Assembly: GCA_002842875.1 (NCBI GenBank)
Contig: PHEF01000057.1
Span: 1 to 32,074, forward strand
DNA: 32,074 nucleotides
Source: Alphaproteobacteria bacterium HGW-Alphaproteobacteria-3
GTDB taxonomy: Bacteria; Pseudomonadota; Alphaproteobacteria; Parvibaculales; Parvibaculaceae
Direction of reading: 5' to 3'
This document shows positions 13,350-19,793 of the stretch, one piece after another. The position numbers and the translations under genes are program-made. Within the stretch, counting starts at the first letter, position 1. Every line of letters starts with the position of its first letter. The notes below the pieces were generated by a model, which worked only from the letters and a program-made list of their open reading frames with translations, did no database searches and was not told the DNA's origin.

Positions 13350-14150
13350 ATGAGTATCATGTTGTGGCTTGCGAAATTCACGATGGCGGCGAGTGCGGTA
13401 GCGCTTCTGGCGGGATGTCAGTCCCCCGGCTATGTCGGCAGCATTACCTCCGCACATTTCGAGCGCACATCCGAGGCGCAGATCGTCACCGCGAGCATGC
13501 CGACCTATCAGCAGGTCACCGCGCCTTTCGGCTATGTCGGCTTCTGTGTCCGCAACCCGGATGAATGCGAAGGCGGCACCGATGCGCCCCAGGCCGCCGT
13601 CATGACGCCGGAGAAGTGGGCCGAGCTCAACAAGGTCAACGACTACGTCAACAGCGCCGTCCCCCAGGTGAGCGACGTGGCGCTTTACGACCGGGACGAA
13701 TGGTGGGCCTACCCCGATGCCCGTGGCGGCGATTGCGAAGACCTCGCCATGATGAAGCGCAAGCTCCTGATCGAGCGCGGCTGGGCGGCCGAGAACCTGC
13801 TCATCTCCGTGGTGCGCGAATGGAACGGCGATGGCCATGCGGTCCTGATCGTGACGACCGACCGTGGCGAATTCGTGCTCGACAACAAGAACTGGGAAAT
13901 CGTCGCCTGGTCCGACGCGCCCTACCAGTGGATCAAGCGCCAGTCGCGCGAGCGGCCCTTCATCTGGGTCAATCTCGATAGCAGAACGATGCGAACCGCG
14001 GAAATTCAGTTTCCGCCCGTCGGAGAACAGGCGCCGTTCCTCGCCGTGCTCCAGAAGAAGGACCAGCCCGCGCTCCGTCCGGGCATCGCAAACGGTCAGA
14101 CCGCAAGCCGCAGTTTACCCAAGGAGAAAGCCACGGCCGCGATCAACTGA
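13350..14150 (+). CDS. BTLCP-type transglutaminase-like cysteine proteinase, lipoprotein (LapG-like)
   Basis: This 266-residue protein belongs to the bacterial transglutaminase-like cysteine proteinases, the family of Pseudomonas LapG. The triad is visible: Cys129 (GGDCEDLA), His163 (GDGHAVLIV) and Asp178 (FVLDNKNWE). WWAYPDARGGDCED and ENLLISVVREWNGDGHAVL are strongly family-like. A signal sequence ending in lipobox LLAGC (Cys23) predicts membrane anchoring on the periplasmic side. LapG clips large adhesins under c-di-GMP control, but stand-alone alphaproteobacterial members have no proven substrate, and no LapD or LapA gene is seen here. ATG 13350 has a weak site but gives the complete signal sequence. 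A strong terminator follows. Confidence 0.9.
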   Translation: MSIMLWLAKFTMAASAVALLAGCQSPGYVGSITSAHFERTSEAQIVTASMPTYQQVTAPFGYVGFCVRNPDECEGGTDAPQAAVMTPEKWAELNKVNDYVNSAVPQVSDVALYDRDEWWAYPDARGGDCEDLAMMKRKLLIERGWAAENLLISVVREWNGDGHAVLIVTTDRGEFVLDNKNWEIVAWSDAPYQWIKRQSRERPFIWVNLDSRTMRTAEIQFPPVGEQAPFLAVLQKKDQPALRPGIANGQTASRSLPKEKATAAIN

Positions 14151-14196
14151 CCTGCTGACCGGATCCCCGCCCCCCATTGGATCCGGTCCTGTCGAG

Positions 14197-14239
14197 GCCG
14201 GTCCTGCTGCCCCCCCGCAGCAGGGCCGGTTCTTTTTTT
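14197..14239 (+). terminator. Rho-independent terminator of the cysteine-protease gene
   Basis: A stem of about 13 bp (GCCGGTCCTGCTGC with GCAGCAGGGCCGGT, one G-T pair) closes a C-rich loop and is followed by TCTTTTTTT. It acts on the plus strand, 46 nt after the stop and just before the convergent crotonase stop at 14247. Confidence 0.9.
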
Positions 14240-14246
14240 GCGAGCC

Positions 14247-15020
14247 TTACTTGCCCGTCCACCTGGGCTTGCGCTTTTCGGCGAAAGCGCGCGGCCCCTC
14301 GATCAGGTCCTCGCTCTTGAAGAGCGCGGCGACCGCCGGATACTTGCCCTCGACCGCTTGTCGCAGGTTCGCTTCATCGAGACCTTTGTAGACCGACTCC
14401 TTGGAAGCGCGGATCGACATGGGCGAGCATTCCATGATGAGGCCTGCCCAGCGCTTCGCCGCGGCGAGAAGGTCGCCTGCCGGCACAACCTCGTTCACGA
14501 AGCCAAGTTCCTTGCCTTCCTTCGCCGGAACCTGGCGCCCGGTAAGGATCATGCCCATGGCCTGCTTGGTGCCAATCTGGCGCGGCAGCCGGTGCAGACC
14601 GCCGGCAAGCGCCGCAAGACCGACCCTCGGCTCCGGCAGCGCGAAGATCGCGTTTTCGGAAGCGACGATGAGGTCGCAGGCAAGCGCGATCTCGAAACCG
14701 CCGCCCATCGCAACGCCGTTGACGGCGGCGATGACCGGCTTGTTGAGGTCGTAGCGCGCGGTCAACCCCGCAAAGCCCGATGCCGGAACCTCGATCTTGC
14801 CGCCTTCGGCCTGAAAACGCAGATCGTTGCCGGCACTGAAAGCGCGCTCGCCCTCGCCCGTGATGATCGCAACCCAGAGATCCGGATCGGCGGCGAAATC
14901 GTCGAAAACCTTCGCAAGTTCGAAATTGGCGGGCGGATGCAGCGCATTCATGCGCTCCGGCCGGTTGATGGTGACGACAAGAAGGTGCCCGTCGCGTTCG
15001 GCCTTGCAGAATTCAGTCAT
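14247..15020 (-). CDS. Enoyl-CoA hydratase/isomerase family protein (crotonase)
   Basis: This 257-residue crotonase has both oxyanion-hole strands (RAFSAGNDL and NGVAMGGGFEIALACD) and both catalytic glutamates of classical enoyl-CoA hydratases (GGGFE and LPEPRVGL). The overall pattern, with the SAGNDL strand and C-terminal FAEKRKPRWTGK tail, resembles the carnitinyl-CoA dehydratase/CaiD-like branch as well as general hydratases. It most likely acts on a CoA thioester in fatty-acid or aromatic-acid degradation. ATG 15020 follows a GGGGAAC ribosome site. It is monocistronic, divergent from the GYF_2 gene, with GTTAA-rich DNA in between. Confidence 0.9.
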   Translation of the reverse strand: MTEFCKAERDGHLLVVTINRPERMNALHPPANFELAKVFDDFAADPDLWVAIITGEGERAFSAGNDLRFQAEGGKIEVPASGFAGLTARYDLNKPVIAAVNGVAMGGGFEIALACDLIVASENAIFALPEPRVGLAALAGGLHRLPRQIGTKQAMGMILTGRQVPAKEGKELGFVNEVVPAGDLLAAAKRWAGLIMECSPMSIRASKESVYKGLDEANLRQAVEGKYPAVAALFKSEDLIEGPRAFAEKRKPRWTGK

Positions 15021-15115
15021 CGGCGTTCCCCGTTAATCCGCGTTAACTTTCGCGTGTTTTGTCGATCTGGCCGAGACTTTGCCCGCTCACCCGGACCTCC
15101 GCAAGCGCATGTCTG

Positions 15116-15145
15116 TTGACCTTGCGGTAACCAAAACCATCTAAA
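15116..15145 (+). promoter_or_regulatory. Predicted sigma-70 promoter of the GYF_2 gene
   Basis: TTGACC (15116-15121), an 18-bp spacer and TCTAAA (15140-15145) predict a start near 15152, about 37 nt before the ATG at 15189. Confidence 0.45.
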
Positions 15146-15188
15146 TATGTAACGAACGGTGTACGGAATCCCGCTTAGGCGGCCCCTC

Positions 15189-15950
15189 ATGTCGAACGTA
15201 GAACCCATGGCGCAAGCAAACGAAGCATCGGCCCTTCCCCAGGCGGACAGCATCCCTTCGCATCGCTGGGTGCTGAAATATGGCGACAAGGTTTACGGGC
15301 CCTACAGCTACGAGGCCATGAAGGGATATGTCGCGGAAGGGCGCGTCGCCGAACATAGCCTGATCGCTCCGGAGGGAACGCCCGCGGGCGCCGGCATGTG
15401 GCAGCACGCGATCGACATTCCCGCCTTCGCCGTTCTTTTCCGCGCGCCGGCCGAAGCCGAAGCACAGCCCGCCGAACCCGCTGCCGAAGAACCCCGGACC
15501 GAGGAAATCGAATCCTCGGCCGAACTCTCCGCGACAGAGGTCTACGAAGCGGAAGAAACTGTCGCCGCCACCGAGCCCGCGCACATCCCCGAGCCGGAAC
15601 AGGATGCCGCGGACGGCCGCGCCGTCTATGGCCCGAGCAAAGGCCAGGTCGACCGCCGCCGCCAGCCCGACACCGCCAACTTCATCATCGTCATGGACAT
15701 CAAGGCACGCTTCGCCGGTCCCCTCGAACAGGCCATCATGTCGCTCGGCGCCGCCTACAAGCTTGCCCCGAATGTCTGGTGCGTGAACACGGACGCAACG
15801 GCGGCCGGTCTTCTGAACGAACTCAGCCAGCATATCGGCCGCACCGACACCATGTTCATCGCCGACACGACCCGCGACCGCACGGCATGGAGTTCCATGG
15901 GTCCCGAAATCGACGCGAAAATCCGCCGCGTCTGGCGCCGGACTTACTGA
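15189..15950 (+). CDS. GYF_2 domain protein with conserved C-terminal module
   Basis: This 253-residue cytoplasmic protein has an N-terminal GYF_2-type domain (WVLKYGDKVYGPYSYEAMKGYVAEGRVAEHSLIAP, about residues 27-62). A Glu/Ala/Pro-rich linker runs from about 95 to 160. The C-terminal folded module of about 80 residues starts at NFIIVMDIKARFAGPLEQAIMSLG and ends in KIRRVWRRTY. GYF_2 domains usually mediate protein interactions. The C-terminal module is not one I recognise; its strand-helix pattern with WCVNTDATAAGLLNELSQHI and TMFIADTTRDR suggests a ferredoxin-like fold. ATG 15189 follows TTAGGCGG. It is followed by a strong terminator at 16037-16076. Confidence 0.75.
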   Translation: MSNVEPMAQANEASALPQADSIPSHRWVLKYGDKVYGPYSYEAMKGYVAEGRVAEHSLIAPEGTPAGAGMWQHAIDIPAFAVLFRAPAEAEAQPAEPAAEEPRTEEIESSAELSATEVYEAEETVAATEPAHIPEPEQDAADGRAVYGPSKGQVDRRRQPDTANFIIVMDIKARFAGPLEQAIMSLGAAYKLAPNVWCVNTDATAAGLLNELSQHIGRTDTMFIADTTRDRTAWSSMGPEIDAKIRRVWRRTY

Positions 15951-16036
15951 CGCGACCGGGCCTGCCGCGCGATTAATTGGCCGCTCAAGGTGGCGATCCG
16001 CGCCTTGTGCTGTTAGTCTTTCCCTGCCGATGATTG

Positions 16037-16076
16037 AGGGCCTTCAGGCGTATTTCCTGAAGGCCCTTGTTTTTTG
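16037..16076 (+). terminator. Rho-independent terminator of the GYF_2 gene
   Basis: AGGGCCTTCAGG (16037-16048) and CCTGAAGGCCCT (16056-16067) form a perfect 12-bp stem, followed by TGTTTTTT. It lies 86 nt after the GYF_2 stop and 83 nt before the FKBP gene. Confidence 0.92.
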
Positions 16077-16158
16077 TCGGCCGGTGTTCGATCGAAAAAG
16101 CGCGGCCGTGGCCCCGAGGCACCCGAGGGCATTTGCCGCCGCGCAGAAAGGCAAGGCA

Positions 16159-16590
16159 ATGACTGCAGCACAAAACGGCGACCGCGTGAAGGTTCACTAC
16201 ACCGGCAAGCTGAATGACGGCACCGTCTTCGACACGAGCCGCGAAGGAGATCCGATTGAATTCGCCATCGGCAGCCAGATGGTGATAGCCGGCTTCGAAG
16301 ACGCGGTCCTCGGCATGGAGCCAGGCGATAGCAAGCTCTTCACGGTGGCCTCCGCCGAAGCTTATGGCGAGCACGATCCGCGCCTCGTGCAGGAGGTTCC
16401 CCGCAGCGAACTTCCGCCCGAACTCGAACCGCAACCGGGCATGCGTCTGTCGGCGACAGGCCGCGACGGCCGCGAGATCGGGCTCGTCATAACGGAAGTG
16501 AACGACACCGCGGTGCGTCTCGACGCGAACCACCCTCTCGCGGGCAAAGACCTGACCTTCGAGATTCAGCTCGTCGAAATCGCCGCCTGA
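16159..16590 (+). CDS. FKBP-type (SlyD-like) peptidyl-prolyl cis-trans isomerase
   Basis: This 143-residue protein has the FKBP fold with a SlyD-like insert. The opening VKVHYTGKLNDGTVFDTS, the DPIEFAIGSQMVIAGFEDAVLGMEPGD core, the chaperone-type insert VASAEAYGEHDPRLVQEVPR, and the closing DANHPLAGKDLTFEIQLVEI are all typical. It catalyses proline isomerisation and probably acts as a folding chaperone in the cytoplasm. The His/Cys-rich metal-binding tail of E. coli SlyD is absent. ATG 16159 follows AAGGCAAGG; the frame is open upstream but through the terminator of the previous gene. It is convergent with the secreted unknown protein. Confidence 0.93.
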   Translation: MTAAQNGDRVKVHYTGKLNDGTVFDTSREGDPIEFAIGSQMVIAGFEDAVLGMEPGDSKLFTVASAEAYGEHDPRLVQEVPRSELPPELEPQPGMRLSATGRDGREIGLVITEVNDTAVRLDANHPLAGKDLTFEIQLVEIAA

Positions 16591-16608
16591 GGCATCCCCG
16601 CCGGGCCA

Positions 16609-17790
16609 TCAAGGTCGCGCGAGCGGCAGGCGGTGCTTTTTCACCGCCTCCGCCGCAAGCGGCGAGACGTCGGGTTCGAAGTCCGACACCGTTTCTTCCC
16701 CGCCGCCGGGACGGGGCAAAGGGACGGGTGTGCCGGGCGCCGCTCGCGGTTCAGCATCCACACCCGCCACCGGAGCGGAGGAAACCACCACCTCCTCTGC
16801 CTCCTGCGCCGCGCCGGTTTCCGGTTCCCGCCCGTCTTCGGCGAGGTCCGGCTCCGCATCGGGCCCGGCAATTTCGCGCATGATCGCATCCGCCCGCCGC
16901 CAGCGCAGGATGAGCGGTGAGCCGAGCGCGCTTACATCGGCGCAGCGTGCGGCGCCCGTCTCGCCGCGATCGCAAAGCACGGTCGCCCGGACAAGTTCGA
17001 GCTGGAACTGCGAGCGCCGCAGGAACTCCGAAAAGAGGCCGCCTTTTTTCGCCCGTTCGACAACGTGGAGATAGGGCTCGCAGTCCGTCTGCTGACGCTC
17101 CTGCATATCGGCAAGCCGCCGCGCCGCGATAGAGCCCTCCTCCGGCGCCGCTTCGCAGATACGCCACATGAGTTCCGCCGTTGCGTGGTCGTAGAGGAGA
17201 ATGAGGGCGCGCTGCCGCTCGGGCAGGCCTGCATAGAGCCGCGCCGTGTCGCCAGGCGACCAGCCGCGAAAGCCGTCGATGAAGGCGAGAATATCGACAG
17301 GTTCTTCCGGCGCCGGCTTGTAGCGCGGGCTCATCTCATCCGTGATGGTGGGCCTCACGCCGCGCTTCAGGAAGGAATATTCGCTGGCACGCCCCAGATC
17401 GGGTGGGCCCTCCGCCGTCGCGGGGATGAAGAGAAATTGCAGACCGAGCGGCCGTTCCTCGATATGGAAGAAGGCATCGCCCTGCCCGTCTCTGCCGTTG
17501 AGCGCGCCTTGCGCGGTCCCCGCATGGATATCCTCGCGCTCCCCGTTGAGCGTGTAGACGGCCCCGCCCGGCAAGCTCAGGCTGCCAACGACCCGCCGCT
17601 CGATCTGCGACAACGTGAGCGACATCCCGGCGGCATCGCCGATGCCGTCATATCCGCCGCTGAAGATCGCTGCGCGAAGCGATTGCGGGAAGGAAACCAC
17701 GGCCACGCCAAGCAAAAGCAGCGCGGAGAGAACCCGCACTGCTTCCGTCCTGCCAAATGCCGCGCCGCGCGCAGCCAGCCCCCGCATCAT
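16609..17790 (-). CDS. Secreted protein of unknown function
   Basis: This 393-residue protein starts with a basic stretch and a hydrophobic signal (VLSALLLLGVAVVSF...SLRA, cleavage near residue 40). The first half contains beta-rich text (AGMSLTLSQIERRVVGSLSLPGGAVYTLNGE). The middle is helical with three cysteines (MWRICEAAPEEGS, TDCEPYLHVV, VLCDRGETGAARCADVS). About 90 C-terminal residues are rich in Glu, Pro and Ala and probably disordered. I do not recognise a family. The ATG at 17790 is chosen; a GTG at 17796 with the same GGAGAAGG site is equally possible. It follows the crotonase 17827-18579 with a 36-nt gap on the same strand and may be co-transcribed. Confidence 0.75.
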   Translation of the reverse strand: MMRGLAARGAAFGRTEAVRVLSALLLLGVAVVSFPQSLRAAIFSGGYDGIGDAAGMSLTLSQIERRVVGSLSLPGGAVYTLNGEREDIHAGTAQGALNGRDGQGDAFFHIEERPLGLQFLFIPATAEGPPDLGRASEYSFLKRGVRPTITDEMSPRYKPAPEEPVDILAFIDGFRGWSPGDTARLYAGLPERQRALILLYDHATAELMWRICEAAPEEGSIAARRLADMQERQQTDCEPYLHVVERAKKGGLFSEFLRRSQFQLELVRATVLCDRGETGAARCADVSALGSPLILRWRRADAIMREIAGPDAEPDLAEDGREPETGAAQEAEEVVVSSAPVAGVDAEPRAAPGTPVPLPRPGGGEETVSDFEPDVSPLAAEAVKKHRLPLARP

Positions 17791-17826
17791 CCTCACTGCC
17801 TTCTCCGGCCCCGGAGACGCGGCGGA

Positions 17827-18579
17827 TCACCTGCCCTTGAAGTCGGGCTGCCGCTTCTCCATGAAGGCCATCATGCCTTCTTTCAGATCTTCCGTCCGCA
17901 TCAGCGGCAGAAGCTGCAGATAGACATGATGCACATGCTCGGGGAAAGGTTCGTTAAGCCCCATGCGCATCATGCGTTTCGCCGCGGCCACCACCTCGGA
18001 GGCAAGCCCCCAGGCAACGCTTTCATCGGCCGAGAGCGTACGGCCGGTAAAGATGAGCTCCGCCGCTTTCGACCAGCCGATGAGCCTCGGCAGATACCAC
18101 GTACCGCCCGATTCGGGCAGCAGGCCGCGTTTGCAGAAAGCGGCCGCAAGCTTGGCCGACTTGCTCATGATGCGAATATCGCAGCCGAGCGCCGTGTCCA
18201 TGCCATAGCCTGCCGCTCCGCCGTTCACAGCGCAAATTGTCGGCGTCTCCATTTCCTGAAGCACGGTCGGCGGTGTGTTCTTGAGGTCGATGCTCGTCGA
18301 TGTGACACCGCCGCTGGAGCCAATCGAAAGTCCGGCTCCCTGCGTCTGCGCGCGCAGGTCGAGGCCGGCGCAGAATGCGCGCCCCGCCCCCGTCAGGATC
18401 ACACAGCGCACCTCCGGGTCGGCATCCGCTTCCTGCAGACGCTTCGTGAGCTGGTTCAGCATCGGACCGGAAATCGTGTTCATGCGGTCGGGCGCGTTCA
18501 GCGTGATCGTCGCGATATGCCCGGCAACTTCGTAGAGAACTTCCTGTGCATCCTGCTGCACGGCCTTGGCCTGACTCAT
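17827..18579 (-). CDS. Enoyl-CoA hydratase family protein with an apparent internal deletion
   Basis: This 250-residue crotonase has oxyanion strands RAFCAGLDL and NGGAAGYGMDTALGCD, and the LLPESGGTWYLPRLIG segment typical of the PaaG-like branch. The usual first catalytic Glu (GGGxE) is replaced by Asp in GYGMD. After GLASEVV (residue 197) the sequence jumps straight to AAAKRMMRMGLNE. Relatives have about 25 further residues there (a helix pair before the conserved K-R segment), so roughly 75 bp seem to be missing in frame near 17988. The N-terminus and C-terminus are complete. ATG 18579 has a GAGGATGAAA-type site. It may still fold but its trimer interface would be altered; an assembly error is also possible. 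Confidence 0.85.
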   Translation of the reverse strand: MSQAKAVQQDAQEVLYEVAGHIATITLNAPDRMNTISGPMLNQLTKRLQEADADPEVRCVILTGAGRAFCAGLDLRAQTQGAGLSIGSSGGVTSTSIDLKNTPPTVLQEMETPTICAVNGGAAGYGMDTALGCDIRIMSKSAKLAAAFCKRGLLPESGGTWYLPRLIGWSKAAELIFTGRTLSADESVAWGLASEVVAAAKRMMRMGLNEPFPEHVHHVYLQLLPLMRTEDLKEGMMAFMEKRQPDFKGR

Positions 18580-18640
18580 TTCATCCTCCCTGTCGGAAAA
18601 GCGTTTTGTTATGCCGTTGGCTGGACTTTAGCCGATAAAA

Positions 18641-19108
18641 TCAGCCGCAAGTAGCCTTGCCGCCCTCGCCGAACCAGGGATGGCGGACGAAGTCCCCCTC
18701 CTCGATCCCGAGACGTCGCGTCAGCCCGCCTTTCACTTCGAGAACGCCGTTCACGGGAACGCCCGAGTCGTGGGCATCCAGCGTCTCAGGCACGGTCATT
18801 TCGGCGATCCGGGCGATCCGCCCATCCGCCTCTATGAAGATCATGTCGAGCGGGATGTAGGTATTCATCATCCAGAACTGCGCGGGCGCACAGCTCGGAT
18901 AGAAAAAGAGCATGCCGGAATCTTCGGCAAGCGTCTCCCGGTACATGAGGCCCCTGCGCTGCTCGTCCGGCCTCAGCGCGAGTTCGACGGTGAAACGATG
19001 CACCTCTCCGTCCCGCGTCTCGATGACAGCATCGCGCTCATCGGCTTGCGCGCAGGCGCCGAAGAGAAGAAACAGCGCAAGCGAGGCAGACGCAAAAACC
19101 CCGCGCAT
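18641..19108 (-). CDS. DUF192 family secreted protein
   Basis: This 155-residue protein has a signal sequence (FASASLALFLLFGACAQA) that could be cut by signal peptidase I after AQA or lipidated at the cysteine of LFGAC. The DUF192 domain fills the rest, with the hallmarks RRGLMYRETL, MLFFYP and FWMMNTYIPLDMIFIEADGRI, and the C-terminal VPVNGVLEVKGGLTRRLGIEEGD. The family is widespread in bacteria with no proven function. ATG 19108 overlaps the stop of the carbonic anhydrase gene as TGATG, so translation is coupled; the pair is an operon. Confidence 0.88.
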   Translation of the reverse strand: MRGVFASASLALFLLFGACAQADERDAVIETRDGEVHRFTVELALRPDEQRRGLMYRETLAEDSGMLFFYPSCAPAQFWMMNTYIPLDMIFIEADGRIARIAEMTVPETLDAHDSGVPVNGVLEVKGGLTRRLGIEEGDFVRHPWFGEGGKATCG

Positions 19109-19638
19109 CAGTCGAGCCGCTTCATCTCGCGCGCATAGCGCTGCCAGTTGTGGACATAATGATCGGCCGAAAGCCGCAGCGCCTCGGCGGTTTCCTTGTC
19201 GAGCGTCCGGACGATCTTGCCGGGCGAACCGAGCACCATGGAGTAGTCCGGAATTTCCTTGTTTTCGGAAATCAGCGTGTTCGCGCCGATGAGGCAGCCC
19301 TTCCCGATCTTCGTATTGTTGAGAACGATGCTGCCGATGCCGACAAGGCTCCCCTCGCCGATCGTGCAGCCATGCAACATCACCATATGGCCGATGGTCA
19401 CATTCGCGCCGATGATCAGCGGCGAGCCGGGATCGGTATGCAGCACCGATCCATCCTGCACGTTGGAATTCTCGCCAATGGTAATGAGTTCGTTGTCGCC
19501 GCGCAACACGGCGCCGAACCAGACGCTCGCGTTCTTTTCGAGCTTCACATTGCCCATGACTTCCGCATTGGGCGCGATCCAGTATTCGCCGTCGGCGGGC
19601 AGGATCGGCTTCTTGTCGCCAAGGGCATAAACGGGCAT
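19108..19638 (-). CDS. Gamma-carbonic anhydrase family protein (YrdA/PaaY-like hexapeptide protein)
   Basis: This 176-residue protein is a left-handed beta-helix of hexapeptide repeats with the three zinc-ligand histidines of the gamma class: His67 (SVLHTD), His84 (TIGHMVML) and His89 (MLHGC). A C-terminal helix closes the trimer. Family members are gamma-carbonic anhydrases or CoA-thioesterase/maturation proteins such as PaaY, and activity cannot be told from the fold. ATG 19638 has a strong AGGAGG site 8 nt upstream. It is first gene of a two-gene operon with DUF192. Confidence 0.92.
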   Translation of the reverse strand: MPVYALGDKKPILPADGEYWIAPNAEVMGNVKLEKNASVWFGAVLRGDNELITIGENSNVQDGSVLHTDPGSPLIIGANVTIGHMVMLHGCTIGEGSLVGIGSIVLNNTKIGKGCLIGANTLISENKEIPDYSMVLGSPGKIVRTLDKETAEALRLSADHYVHNWQRYAREMKRLD

Positions 19639-19728
19639 CTCGAATTCCTCCTCGAACGGGTCGCTTTTGCCGGACTATGGCACGGGTCGCGCGGCGATAC
19701 GAGACTTGCGGAAGAGCCAGAAAAAAGG

Positions 19729-19760
19729 CTGTCATCGCTCCGTCAAACCTGCTGCATAGG
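19729..19760 (+). promoter_or_regulatory. Pho box and -10 of phoX
   Basis: CTGTCAT (19729-19735), 4 bp, then CCGTCAA (19740-19746) keep the 11-bp PhoB spacing; the first half is perfect and the second matches 5 of 7. A CATAGG -10-like hexamer (19755-19760) lies at the distance expected when PhoB replaces the -35. The predicted start is 25-30 nt before the phoX ATG at 19794. Phosphate-starvation induction is inferred from motif and gene identity. Confidence 0.6.
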
Positions 19761-19793
19761 CTGGGAGACGACCACCAAGGGGAGTGACGGCAG

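Noticed and set aside
15033..15046. CtrA site TTAA-N-TTAA before the crotonase
   Set aside because: The spacer is 6 bp, while the CtrA consensus needs 7.
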